This document shows positions 55,320 to 63,772 of a stretch of 64,000 nt of DNA, piece after piece. Every line of letters starts with the position of its first letter. The first letter of the stretch is position 1. The DNA is taken from NCBI RefSeq assembly GCF_022965755.1, contig NZ_CP095187.1:682001-746000 (forward strand), in the 5' to 3' direction. Origin of the DNA: Pseudoxanthomonas sp. F37. GTDB taxonomy: Bacteria; Pseudomonadota; Gammaproteobacteria; Xanthomonadales; Xanthomonadaceae. Made by a program: the position numbers and the translations under genes. Below the pieces are notes generated by a model. It worked only from the letters and a program-made list of their open reading frames with translations, was not told where the DNA came from and did no database searches.

Positions 55320-55559
55320 ATGGAACACGCCATCCACCCCTTCTCCGAACTGTTCGCCCAGCTGGGCCTGCCCAACGACAACGCCGGCATCCAGCAGTTC
55401 ATCGCCACCCACTCGCCGCTGCCCGATGGCATGCGCCTGGAAGAAGCCCCGTTCTGGACACCCGCCCAGGCCCAGCTGCTGCGCGAGGAACGCCTGGACG
55501 ACGCCGACTGGGCCATGGTGGTGGACCGCCTGAACGTGGCGCTGCACGGTAGCCCGTAG
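55320..55559 (+). CDS. DUF2789 family protein
   Basis: A 79-residue protein matching DUF2789: HPFSELFAQLGLPNDNAGIQQFI, PLPDGMRLEEAPFWTPAQAQLLREE and DADWAMVVDRLNVAL. The family is common in Gammaproteobacteria and has no established function. The start ATG 55320 begins the conserved region directly. A post-stop GCGGGC-GTC-GCCCGC hairpin follows. Confidence 0.88.
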   Translation: MEHAIHPFSELFAQLGLPNDNAGIQQFIATHSPLPDGMRLEEAPFWTPAQAQLLREERLDDADWAMVVDRLNVALHGSP

Positions 55560-55560
55560 G

Positions 55561-55575
55561 GCGGGCGTCGCCCGC
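55561..55575. repeat. Post-stop hairpin GCGGGC-GTC-GCCCGC
   Basis: A perfect 6-bp stem 1 base after the DUF2789 stop, the same placement as the hairpins after 47662 and 48844. Confidence 0.55.
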
Positions 55576-55628
55576 GTTCCCGTGGGCGGGCCTGAAAGCC
55601 GGAAGGCGGGCCCAGCTGCAGCGACGCG

Positions 55629-56210
55629 CTAGCGCGCGGCCCGCGCCGCTGCCAGTTGCGCCTCCAGTTCCGCGATGCGCCGGTCCCGCTCGTCCAGCGC
55701 ACGCTGCACGTCTTCGGCCTCGAACCGTACCGGGATGTACTTCGGGCAGTTCCAGTCGAAGGCTTCCACGTGGATCGTCATCGTGCGCTCGGTGCGGCCC
55801 GCCCCCGGCGACTCCTGCACCCCCAACCGGCCCAGCAGCTTCATGCGGTGCCGGTGCGCGTAGTCCACCAGGATCAACGCCACGCGGTCGTCGTTGGCCA
55901 CGTTGCCCACGCTGATGAACTGCCGGTTGCCGGGCAGGTCGGCGAACGACAGCGTCTTCGCATCGAGCACGCGCAGGAAACCCGGCGCGCCGCCGCGGTG
56001 CTGCACGTACGGCCAGCCCGTTTCCGACACGGTGGCCAGGTAGAAACTGCGCTGCGCATGGATGAACGCCGCCTCGTCCGGCCCGAGTTCCGCGTTGCGG
56101 ACCTCGTCCCCGGATTCGAAGGCGCGTGCGTACTGCGCGCGGCTGCCGTCGCGCGCCTGCACCTGGCGCACCGCAGGGGTGAAGGCGATGTTCGCAAACG
56201 CGTGTCTCAT
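55629..56210 (-). CDS. Pyridoxamine 5'-phosphate oxidase-like flavin-binding protein
   Basis: A 193-residue protein of the PNPOx-like split-barrel fold. The core shows FIHAQRSFYLATVSETGWPYVQHRGG, FADLPGNRQFISVGNVANDDRVALILVDY and LLGRLGVQE, typical of single-domain FMN-binding members that are not vitamin B6 enzymes. The C-terminal 60 residues include EAFDWNCPKYIPVRF and an arginine/glutamate-rich helix. Probably an FMN or F420-type oxidoreductase of unknown substrate. A GGAGACCC site precedes ATG 56210. Confidence 0.9.
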   Translation of the reverse strand: MRHAFANIAFTPAVRQVQARDGSRAQYARAFESGDEVRNAELGPDEAAFIHAQRSFYLATVSETGWPYVQHRGGAPGFLRVLDAKTLSFADLPGNRQFISVGNVANDDRVALILVDYAHRHRMKLLGRLGVQESPGAGRTERTMTIHVEAFDWNCPKYIPVRFEAEDVQRALDERDRRIAELEAQLAAARAAR

Positions 56211-56276
56211 CTGGGTCTCCTGGCCCGCCGGGTGGGCTCACGCTCACCATCGCACGGTATCTGCACTCATCGATCG

Positions 56277-56294
56277 GTGGGCCCGCGCCCACCC
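56277..56294. repeat. Post-stop hairpin GGTGGGC-CCGC-GCCCACC
   Basis: A 7-bp perfect stem with a 4-base loop lies just after the minus-strand stop of the M28 aminopeptidase gene (stop codon 56300-56302), the same placement as the other post-stop hairpins. Confidence 0.55.
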
Positions 56295-56299
56295 TCTGC

Positions 56300-57739
56300 T
56301 CATTGCGCCGGCAACACCTGCGCCGGCCCGCCGGTGACACGGCCGCGCGTCTTCGCGGTTTCGCCCAGGTAGGCCAGCGCGAACTGGATGAACTTGACGC
56401 TGTGCTGCGCCGATTCGCCCATGGTGGCCAGCGTGTCGTACGGCGTGTGGATGTAGGGGAAGCTGCCGCCCGGGTCGCCGGCCTCGAACATCATGGCGGC
56501 CGGATAGCCGGCGTTGGTCCACGACGCATGGTCCGAACAGGCGTACCCGCAGGCGGTCGTGCTGCGCGTCAGCCCCCTCGGCGCCAGGTAGGCGTCGAAC
56601 AGGGCCACGAAGAAATTCTTCAGCTCGGTATTGGAGTAATCGCTGATCAGCTTCATGTCCGTGACCGCGCCGGACTTGTAGTTGGTCATGTCCACCTGCA
56701 GCACGCTGACCACGTTCACGCCGCGGGCGCGGAACGACTGCGCGATGGCGTTGGACCCGCGCAGGCCGACTTCCTCGGCCGCATAGCCCATGAACTTCAC
56801 CGTGCGCCGCGGCTGCCAGCCGTCGGCCAGGGCGATGCGCAGCGTCTCGGTGAGCGTGGCGATGCCGGAGGCGTCGTCGTCGGCGCCCGGCGCCAGCTGG
56901 TTGGGGTCGTTGTAGGTGCTGCCGTTGATCGAATCCAGGTGCGCGCCCAGCACCACCACTTCATCGGGCAGGTCCCAGCCGCGGACGGTCAGGATGACCG
57001 ACGGCTGCGTGCCGCAATTGCCGCAGGCGGTGAACAGCTCGGTGGTGACGTCGCTGCGGCCGGCGGCCAGCGACTGCCAGTGGTCGCGGATCCATTCGGC
57101 CGATGTCCTGCCGTGGCTGCTGGCGAAGTAGCGGTTGCGGTAGCCGGAGAGGTGGTTGATGGTGTCGTAGAGGCGCTGTTCCTGCACCTGCGGCAGCCAG
57201 CGGCCGACGGTGGCTTGGTTGTCCAGCGTGTAACGGGCGAGCGCGGACTTGGCCATGGCCTGCTTCGCGCGGTCGCCGCGTACGAAGGCCTCGGCCTGCG
57301 CGCGGTCGGGGAAGGCGAAATAACCGCCGCAGCGGCGCTCGTGCTCGTGCACGTAGCGGCTGATGCCGCCCAGCCGGTCGGCCCGGGTTTCGGCGATCAC
57401 CAGCGGCATGCCGGTGCTGTCGCGCCGCGCCACCGCACCACGGGCCAGGCCGCGGATGCCCTGCCAGGTGTCCGCGGAGGTCACGATGTACACCGGTGCG
57501 AACGGGTCGGCCTGCGGGGCCGGCGCCGTCGTGGTGGGCGGGACCCGCCGCAGGGCCACGGGACCGCGCGGCATGCGCACCGCGCCGCGCGCGGGGTCCG
57601 CGGTGGACGCGTGGGCAGCGGCCGGCGCGGCGGCGACGTGCGCGCGCACCGTCGTCGATGGCGTGTCCGCGCGCAGCAGCGCCAGTCCGGCCAGCACGAA
57701 GCACCACCCCATCGGCCCACCCGGCAACAACGGTCTCAT
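56300..57739 (-). CDS. Secreted M28 family zinc aminopeptidase
   Basis: A 479-residue secreted peptidase similar to Vibrio leucine aminopeptidase. After a signal peptide (about residues 1-24) and a propeptide-like region rich in Ala and Pro, the catalytic domain (from about 170) has the M28 zinc ligands and base: VVLGAHLDSING (His), PGADDDASGIA (bridging Asp), YAAEEVGLRGS (catalytic Glu and ligand Glu), VDMTNYK (Asp) and FPYIHTPYDTLAT (His). It most likely removes hydrophobic N-terminal residues from peptides outside the cell. It is the first of several minus-strand genes in this section. Confidence 0.9.
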   Translation of the reverse strand: MRPLLPGGPMGWCFVLAGLALLRADTPSTTVRAHVAAAPAAAHASTADPARGAVRMPRGPVALRRVPPTTTAPAPQADPFAPVYIVTSADTWQGIRGLARGAVARRDSTGMPLVIAETRADRLGGISRYVHEHERRCGGYFAFPDRAQAEAFVRGDRAKQAMAKSALARYTLDNQATVGRWLPQVQEQRLYDTINHLSGYRNRYFASSHGRTSAEWIRDHWQSLAAGRSDVTTELFTACGNCGTQPSVILTVRGWDLPDEVVVLGAHLDSINGSTYNDPNQLAPGADDDASGIATLTETLRIALADGWQPRRTVKFMGYAAEEVGLRGSNAIAQSFRARGVNVVSVLQVDMTNYKSGAVTDMKLISDYSNTELKNFFVALFDAYLAPRGLTRSTTACGYACSDHASWTNAGYPAAMMFEAGDPGGSFPYIHTPYDTLATMGESAQHSVKFIQFALAYLGETAKTRGRVTGGPAQVLPAQ

Positions 57740-57825
57740 CGTGCATCCCCCCGGAGGGCGGCCTGTGGCGTCAGGAGTGCCACGCTACCACTTCCCCGGC
57801 CGCGCCACGCGTGCCCGCGGCCCGC

Positions 57826-58512
57826 CTATGCGGGCTGCTCGACCGGTGGCGGCGGCGCCGGATCGAAGCGCTCGGCGGTGGCCATGCGCACGTTGCGCAG
57901 GTGCGCCGTGGCCAGGTGCGCGGCATGGCGCGGCTCGGCGAAGAAGCCGAACAGGATGGAGCGCCGGCGCGCCCCCGAGGGATTGAGGCTGGCGCCATGC
58001 AGCAGGTCGGCGTCGAACACCAGGATGTCGCCCGCGTGGCCGGACAGCTGCACCGCGCGTGCTTCGTCGGCCGGATCCAGCGCCGCGTCGCGGGTCGCGG
58101 GGCGGTGGCTGCCCGGCACCAGCCGGGTGGCGCCGTTGTCCGGGCCGTAGTCGTCGAAGAAGGCCAGCGCATTGACGGTATCGCCGCGGCGCTCGGCGGA
58201 CAGGTCGCGGTGCAGGCCCTGGTGGCCGGCGCCCTGCAGCGGCTCGCGGCCTTCCACCTGGGCCAGGAAGAAGCGCTCGCCGATCAATGCCCCGGCCGCG
58301 GCCAGCACCGCGGGCAGGCGGCACACCGCCTGCACCGTGGGGTCCAGGTCCACCAGCGCATGCCGCCACCCGTGCCCGCGCGGCACCGGCCATGCGTGCG
58401 AGGGCAGCACGCCGGCATCGAAGGTGGCGCGCAGCCCCGCCAGCCACGCGGGCGGAATGGCCCCGCGCAGCAGGACGTAGCCATCGCGTTGGAGTGCGTC
58501 GCGGTCGATCAT
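57826..58512 (-). CDS. Phytanoyl-CoA dioxygenase (PhyH) family protein
   Basis: A 228-residue Fe(II)/2-oxoglutarate-dependent dioxygenase. The facial triad is H-x-D in GLHRDLSAERRG and the distal histidine in ADLLHGASLNPSG, followed by RRRSILFGFF with the 2-oxoglutarate arginine. The start MIDRDALQRDGYVLLRGAI matches the usual PhyH opening, so ATG 58512 is preferred over one 19 codons upstream. The substrate cannot be deduced; small-molecule hydroxylation is expected. Confidence 0.9.
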   Translation of the reverse strand: MIDRDALQRDGYVLLRGAIPPAWLAGLRATFDAGVLPSHAWPVPRGHGWRHALVDLDPTVQAVCRLPAVLAAAGALIGERFFLAQVEGREPLQGAGHQGLHRDLSAERRGDTVNALAFFDDYGPDNGATRLVPGSHRPATRDAALDPADEARAVQLSGHAGDILVFDADLLHGASLNPSGARRRSILFGFFAEPRHAAHLATAHLRNVRMATAERFDPAPPPPVEQPA

Positions 58513-58587
58513 GGGATTCCTGTGCGTGGCGTGGCGGGTTGCCGGGCGCGCTGGTCGCCTGTCCGGCACGCATGCCGCATCGGCGGC

Positions 58588-58812
58588 TTACCCGCGCCCC
58601 CAGCCATTCTCGCGCGCCAGCGCCAGCGCCGCGCGTTCGGCGGCCTCGCGCGTGGCGTGGCGGCTGCGGGTGACCACGTCCACGCGCGCCTGGCCGGAGG
58701 CGATGCGGAACATCGCCCGCGCCTGCCAGTACCTCGCGCCCAGCGCATCCACGCGCTCCAGCGTCTGTACCGTCAGCGGGCAGCCGTGTTCGACGATCGT
58801 GCTGACACTCAT
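58588..58812 (-). CDS. Small hypothetical protein
   Basis: A 74-residue soluble protein without a recognised family; mostly beta then alpha by eye, with an arginine-rich end (TRSRHATREAAERAALALAREN). TAGAGT ends six bases before the ATG, a leaderless-type promoter like those at lipA and 59550. It is not overlapped by a better candidate frame, but coding status rests on this promoter and codon use. Confidence 0.55.
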   Translation of the reverse strand: MSVSTIVEHGCPLTVQTLERVDALGARYWQARAMFRIASGQARVDVVTRSRHATREAAERAALALARENGWGRG

Positions 58813-58956
58813 GCCACGACTCTACCGCCAAGCCGGCCGCGGCGGGAGCGCCTTCCGTCGCAGGCAGGCCGCATGCCTGCGCACGGCGGCCCGTCGCTGA
58901 CGCGCCGCATACGGCCCGTCCGCTACGGTGGACGCCCCTCTGAAAGGACCTGCCCC

Positions 58957-59157
58957 ATGCCTCCGAGCACGCGCGAAGACGTCATCCTGCAACTGGACCG
59001 CGTGGATACCGCGCTGGAAGCGCCCGACGCCGACCCGGCCGCCCTCCTGCGCGATGCGGTGGACTGGCTGGCCGAGCATCCGCCCAAGGTGGCCGCCGAC
59101 GCGCTGTACTACCGCGAGCGGCTGGAGGTGATCCGCCGGCGCCACGGCGCCGCGTGA
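58957..59157 (+). CDS. Small hypothetical protein
   Basis: A 66-residue helical, acidic protein with no recognised family (VILQLDRVDTALEAPDADPA, VDWLAEHPPKVAADALYYRERL). GAAAGGACC gives a ribosome site about 9 bases before ATG 58957. It ends 6 bases before the convergent DUF6165 gene. The good ribosome site and compact helical composition favour a real gene. Confidence 0.6.
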   Translation: MPPSTREDVILQLDRVDTALEAPDADPAALLRDAVDWLAEHPPKVAADALYYRERLEVIRRRHGAA

Positions 59158-59163
59158 ACGGCC

Positions 59164-59550
59164 TCAGGCCTGGTACTGCTTCTCTTCGATGAAGCGCGAA
59201 CCGGCCAGGCGGTTGATGGCGTTCTTCACCTGGATGCGCTCGCCGTTGTGGTGCGCCACCGAGCGCGCCAGTGCGATGAAGTCCGCATCGAACACCTGTG
59301 CGGCTTCCTTCGCGCGCAACGCGTCCTGCACGTCCCACATGCGCTCGTTGATCGCGCGCAGTTGCTCCTTCATGTCCGCCAGTTCGGCCTGCGCCGCCAC
59401 CTGTGCGTCCCACAACGCGCGCAGCCCCTCCCGTTCCACCTGCACGTGGGCGCGCTTGCCGGCATCGTCGATGCGCGCAGCCTTGATTTCCAGGATGGAC
59501 AGCTTGTCGGCCAGTTCGCCGATGGAGACGGGGATCAGGATGGTGTTCAT
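59164..59550 (-). CDS. DUF6165 family protein
   Basis: A 128-residue protein matching DUF6165: it starts MNTILIPVSIGELADKLSILEIK and has REGLRALWDAQ, LRAINERMWDVQDALR and ERIQVKNAINRLAGSRFIEEK. The family is widespread in Proteobacteria, often near sugar or lipopolysaccharide genes, and has no known function. TAGAAT ends six bases before the ATG, suggesting a leaderless transcript. Confidence 0.85.
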   Translation of the reverse strand: MNTILIPVSIGELADKLSILEIKAARIDDAGKRAHVQVEREGLRALWDAQVAAQAELADMKEQLRAINERMWDVQDALRAKEAAQVFDADFIALARSVAHHNGERIQVKNAINRLAGSRFIEEKQYQA

Positions 59551-59673
59551 GCGCGCATTCTAGCGCCGTCCCCGCGCGCGCCGGGGCGTGCGGCCGGCGT
59601 CGGCCGATTGCGCGCGCCCCCGGAGTGCGCTGGAATAGGGCGTGCGCGCCGGGGGCGCCTTCAAGGGGAACAC

Positions 59674-59790
59674 ATGCGGAACGGGATGATGGGCCTGCTG
59701 CTGCAGGTGGGTGCGCATGTGTCCGTGCCGGCGCGGGAACAGGCGGCGGCACCCGTGGCGGACATCGCGCGCGCGGAGCGGTGGCGATGA
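59674..59790 (+). CDS. Small hypothetical peptide coupled to the next gene
   Basis: A 38-residue frame with an AAGGGGAAC ribosome site, whose stop overlaps the start of the 149-residue gene (ATGA). Its sequence (MRNGMMGLLLQVGAHVSV..) has no recognised family. The ribosome site and the exact ATGA overlap are the evidence; it could be a leader or coupling peptide. It is too short to judge by composition. Confidence 0.45.
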   Translation: MRNGMMGLLLQVGAHVSVPAREQAAAPVADIARAERWR

Positions 59791-60236
59791 ATGTGCTGAA
59801 GGTGGGCTTCTTCGCCGCCGTGGCGGCGCTGGCGGTGCTGGCCGCGCGCGCATACCTGCCGCGCGATGCGGTGCAGACGGTGGCCGCGCGCGTCATCGGT
59901 GCGGCCCCGGCGCAAGCCGGCGCGACCAGCCGCCATGGGTTCGTCGACGTGCCGCTGCCGGACGGACAGCCCGGCCACCACGTGGTGATCTTCGCGCCCG
60001 CCAACTGCCCGTCCGACGCGGCGCAGCGGGCGGAGGCGCTGGCGCGACGCTTGGACCAGGCCGGCATTCCCTATGCGCGGTCGCAGAACGCGAGCTTCAG
60101 CACGCTGTCGTCGCAGGAAGAAGCGAACCGGGTGATGGCGGTGATGAACGGGCCCATCCCGGTGGTGTTCGTGCGCAAGCGCGCCCGCGCCAATCCCGAT
60201 GCCGATGCGGTGGTGGCCGAGTACCGCGGCGGCTGA
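59787..60236 (+). CDS. Hypothetical thioredoxin-like membrane-anchored protein
   Basis: A 149-residue protein with an N-terminal helix (about residues 5-21, uncleaved anchor or signal) and a periplasmic domain that looks glutaredoxin/thioredoxin-like: HHVVIFAPANCPSDAAQRAEALARRL (one cysteine), then GIPYARSQNASF, and GPIPVVFVRKRARANPD. Only a single active-site-like cysteine is present, so redox function is uncertain. Start ATG 59787 overlaps the stop of the upstream 38-residue frame. Confidence 0.65.
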   Translation: MNVLKVGFFAAVAALAVLAARAYLPRDAVQTVAARVIGAAPAQAGATSRHGFVDVPLPDGQPGHHVVIFAPANCPSDAAQRAEALARRLDQAGIPYARSQNASFSTLSSQEEANRVMAVMNGPIPVVFVRKRARANPDADAVVAEYRGG

Positions 60237-60296
60237 GGCTGCAGCGTTCCGTCGGCGGGGTCGATCCGGCCTGCTGCATTGCAGCATAATGGCGGC

Positions 60297-61541
60297 ATGG
60301 ATGTCTCGCCGCCGCCCCCCGTTTCCTTTCCGTCCGTTGCCGACGCGCTGACGTCCCGCCAGATCGGCCTGATCCTGTTCGCGCTGACGCTGGGCGGTTT
60401 CGCCATCGGCACCAGCGAGTTCGCCAGCATGGGGCTGATGCCGAACATGGTGGCCTCGCTCGGCGTGACCGAGCCGCAGGTGGGTCACCTGATCAGTGCC
60501 TATGCGCTCGGCGTGGTCGTCGGTGCGCCGCTGCTGGCGATCCTGGGGGCCGGCTGGAAACGCAAGACGCTGCTGCTGGCGCTGATGGGGTTCTACGCCC
60601 TGGGCAACCTGGCCAGCGCGCTCGGCCCCACCTACGAGAGCCTGCTGGTGTTCCGCTTCGTCGCGGGACTGCCGCACGGCGCGTATTTCGGCGTCGCCGC
60701 GCTCACCGCGGTGGCCATCAGCCCGCCCAACAAGCGTGGGCGCGCGATCAGCCTGGTCATGCTGGGCCTGACCCTGGCCATCCTGATAGGCAATCCGCTG
60801 GCGACCTGGCTGGGCCAGGTGATCGACTGGCGCTGGGTGTTCGCCTTCGTCGCGCTGATCGCCCTGGCGACCGCCCTGCTGCTGGCCATCTGGCTGCCCA
60901 AGGGCATCGATGGCACCAGGGCGCATCCGCTGGACGAACTGCGCGCCTTCCACCGGCTGCCGGTCTGGCAGGCGCTGGGCATCGGCGCGATCGGCTTTGC
61001 CGGCATGTTCGCGGTCTTCAGCTATCTGGCACCGACGATGCTGGAGGTGACGCGGGTGGCGCCGGCGTGGATTCCGCTGGGCCTGGCCGGCTTCGGCGTG
61101 GGCGGGGTGATCGGCAACTTCGTCGGCGGTTGGCTGTTCGACCGCATGCAGTTGCGGGCCGCCTGGATCGTACTGCTCTGGGCCGTGGCCATGCTGCTGC
61201 TGTTCCCGCTGATGGCGCAGACCCTGCCGACGATCCTGCTGGCCACCGTCGGCATCGGCCTGATGGGGGCGCTGGGCCCCATCCTGCAGTCGCACCTGAT
61301 GGACGTGGCCGGCGACGCGCAGACGCTGGCGGCGGCGTCGCACCATGCGGCCTTCAACACCGCCAACGCGCTGGGCCCGTGGCTGGGCGGCATGGCGATC
61401 ACCGCCGGGCTGGGCTGGACCTCGACGGGCTACGTGGGCGCCGCCATGGCAGTGGCCGGCCTGCTGATCTATGCCTGGGCGCAGCAGTCGCTGCGCGCGG
61501 GCGAGCGCGCGAACGCCCTCGCCTGCGAATCCCCGCACTGA
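60297..61541 (+). CDS. MFS transporter, DHA1 (AraJ/PbuE-like) family
   Basis: A 414-residue, twelve-helix major facilitator. Family features are GGFAIGTSEFASMGLMPNM, the loop 2-3 motif ILGAGWKRK, RFVAGLPHGAYFGVAAL and, in the second half, NFVGGWLFDRM. Relatives export sugars, purines or drugs; substrate unknown. CATAAT ends six bases before ATG 60297, so a leaderless transcript is likely; a TTG 18 bases upstream would give six extra residues but lacks support. The C-terminus extends slightly past the last helix. Confidence 0.9.
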   Translation: MDVSPPPPVSFPSVADALTSRQIGLILFALTLGGFAIGTSEFASMGLMPNMVASLGVTEPQVGHLISAYALGVVVGAPLLAILGAGWKRKTLLLALMGFYALGNLASALGPTYESLLVFRFVAGLPHGAYFGVAALTAVAISPPNKRGRAISLVMLGLTLAILIGNPLATWLGQVIDWRWVFAFVALIALATALLLAIWLPKGIDGTRAHPLDELRAFHRLPVWQALGIGAIGFAGMFAVFSYLAPTMLEVTRVAPAWIPLGLAGFGVGGVIGNFVGGWLFDRMQLRAAWIVLLWAVAMLLLFPLMAQTLPTILLATVGIGLMGALGPILQSHLMDVAGDAQTLAAASHHAAFNTANALGPWLGGMAITAGLGWTSTGYVGAAMAVAGLLIYAWAQQSLRAGERANALACESPH

Positions 61542-61582
61542 GCCACGCGCGGCGCATCCTTGCGCGCACGCCGCCCAAGGCG

Positions 61583-63772
61583 TCAGCCGTCGCGGCCGCT
61601 GACCTTCACCTTGACGGTGGCTTCCGTGCTGCCACCGGCGTCCTCCACGCGCAGCGTCAACGCATGCTCGCCGGCCGGCAGCGACGTCCACGCATCCAGC
61701 CCTTCGCCGATCGCCTTGCGTCCGAGCAGCCAGGTCGCGCGTGGCGTCGACGGGCGATCATCGCCCGACGAGGTGGCGCTTCCCCACAGACGCAGTGGCT
61801 GCCCTTCCTGGTAGGTGTGCCCGTCCTGCGGATGCAGGATGGCGACCTGTGGCGGCCGTGCGGGCAGCGCCAGCGGCGTCGGCTTCGAAGCGGCGGAGTG
61901 GAAGCCGTCGTGCGCGACCACCTGCAGCAGGATCTTGCCGGCCGGAAGTTGGGCGGCGTCCACGCGCGTTTCGGTGTCCGTGAGGCCGGTCGCCAGCGAC
62001 TGCCACTGTTCTCCGTCGCGCGACCAGCGCAGCCAGTACTCCGTCGCGCCGCGCGCCGCGGTCCATCCCACGCGCAGCTGTCCCTTGCGGTCGACTTTCG
62101 CTTCCAGTCCTTCCACCCGCGGCGGCTTGCCGGTGGATGCGCGCGTCCATTGCGCCTGGCCGTCGGCAAGGATCTCCAGCGCGCTACCGGGTCCTGCATC
62201 GGCCACGAGGGCCTGGGCCAGGTATTCGCGCGGGGGCGTGCCCTCGTGGTGGCCGTCGCCGCCGCATCCGCATCCGCACGCGGCGGTGTGCAGCCTGCGC
62301 AAGGGGGCTTCAGCCAGCACTTTGTCGCCTTCCAGCAGACGTGCCGTGAAGGGCGTCGCGGCCGTGCGTTCCAGCGTGGCATGCAGGCGGGTGCGGGCCA
62401 CGTGCAGCACCTCGGCCACGCGGCCGTCGGCGATACGCACGATCAGCGAGATCATGTCCTGGGGCTTGAAGGGCGGCGGGTACACGGGCAGTTCCAGGTC
62501 GAAGTCGTACGGCGGCGGATCGGGAAGGGGGAACCATGGCCAGCGCCGCATTTCTTCCCAGACGAAATCCTTCCACCACGGATGGTCCACGCCCACCGTC
62601 ACCGGATTGAGCCGGTCGTTCTGCAGCAGCCTGCCGTAATGGTGCAGCGAGATCCACGCGGGGCCGCCGTACGCCATGAAGTCGCGGAACGTCTGCGGCG
62701 AGGCGATGTTGCCGTTGTTGATGTCCAGTCCGAACTCGCCGATGGAGGCCCGCCGCGCTGCAGGCGTGTCGTAGGGCTCGTACGCGGGGTAGTTGGGGTC
62801 GGCGTTGGGTGCACCACCGGCCGGTGCATGCGGCAGGCCGCAGGCGTGGCCGGCTTCGTGCGCGAGCGTGCCGGGCTGGTTGATCGGGCCGACCGCCACG
62901 CCGCCGCCACCGCAGCCGCCGACGGGCCCCATCGGTGTGGCGGCCGGCAACAGACCGTAGTAGATCCAGCCCGGCTGGTTGCCATCGGCCGTGCGTGCAT
63001 TCGCCACCCGGGCGTGCAGGGCATCCCAGCCGGCGCCGCAGCCGCTGGTGGGAAAGCTGGTGTCCTGCAGGTGGTTGGTCAGGGCCAGGGTGCCGGCGGT
63101 GCGGAACTGGGCGGTCGACTGGACCGGGAACAGCGTCAGCGCGCGGCCCGACATGGCCTGAAGGTCGGCCAGCGTGGGTGCCGCGAGCGTGAGGTTGGGA
63201 GCATTGGGTGCGTTGCTCGCCGGGCCGTTGTACGAAATCATCACGCCGGCCAGCCGCAGCGTCTGCCGCAGCGTGACGGACACGGTGGCGCGGCGCTCCG
63301 CCGTGCGCGCGCCGCTGCTGGCACGGGCGATCAATCGCAGCGTGCCGATCATTTCGTTGGCGGGAAGGATGAAGTTCAGCGTGGTCGAAAGCACGCCGCG
63401 GGTATCGTCGTAGTCCTGTCCCAGCACCAGGCCGGGTACGCTCGTGGGCACGGGGGGCGTGGGGTTCAGCGTGGCCACCGTGCTCCAAAGGAAGCCGTTG
63501 TGGCGTCGCTGGACCTCGAGCGTGCCGCTGATGCCGGTGGCGCCGATCAGGCTGCCCAGGTATACGCGCACCCAGGCGGGCTTGTTGGCGACCAGCGTGA
63601 CCGAGTTGTCGGCGCCGCGGTCGTTGCTGTCGGTGAGATGGCCATCGGCGTCGTAGTGCTGGATGGCCTGGGTGACTTCGATGCCGGCGATGTAGAGCCC
63701 CAGGCGGAAGAGGTCCAGCTTCTGCGCCGACTCGAGCAGATTGCGGTTGATCAGTTCCTTCGTGATATCCAT
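61583..63772 (-). CDS. Metzincin-like zinc metalloprotease without a visible signal peptide
   Basis: A 729-residue protein. The zinc motif HExxHxxGxxH is present: H305, H309 and H315 with catalytic E306 (LAHEAGHACGLPHA), and M366 in RDFMAYGGPAW may be the Met-turn. This defines a metzincin-type protease core at about residues 240-370. The N-terminal part (about 25-170) is beta-rich with GIEVTQAIQHYDADGHL. C-terminal parts look like fibronectin or Ig-type domains (about 540-729), and a cysteine cluster CGCGCGGDGHHEG lies near 485. No signal peptide or anchor is seen although the domains look extracellular. Family and substrates unknown. Confidence 0.85.
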   Translation of the reverse strand: MDITKELINRNLLESAQKLDLFRLGLYIAGIEVTQAIQHYDADGHLTDSNDRGADNSVTLVANKPAWVRVYLGSLIGATGISGTLEVQRRHNGFLWSTVATLNPTPPVPTSVPGLVLGQDYDDTRGVLSTTLNFILPANEMIGTLRLIARASSGARTAERRATVSVTLRQTLRLAGVMISYNGPASNAPNAPNLTLAAPTLADLQAMSGRALTLFPVQSTAQFRTAGTLALTNHLQDTSFPTSGCGAGWDALHARVANARTADGNQPGWIYYGLLPAATPMGPVGGCGGGGVAVGPINQPGTLAHEAGHACGLPHAPAGGAPNADPNYPAYEPYDTPAARRASIGEFGLDINNGNIASPQTFRDFMAYGGPAWISLHHYGRLLQNDRLNPVTVGVDHPWWKDFVWEEMRRWPWFPLPDPPPYDFDLELPVYPPPFKPQDMISLIVRIADGRVAEVLHVARTRLHATLERTAATPFTARLLEGDKVLAEAPLRRLHTAACGCGCGGDGHHEGTPPREYLAQALVADAGPGSALEILADGQAQWTRASTGKPPRVEGLEAKVDRKGQLRVGWTAARGATEYWLRWSRDGEQWQSLATGLTDTETRVDAAQLPAGKILLQVVAHDGFHSAASKPTPLALPARPPQVAILHPQDGHTYQEGQPLRLWGSATSSGDDRPSTPRATWLLGRKAIGEGLDAWTSLPAGEHALTLRVEDAGGSTEATVKVKVSGRDG

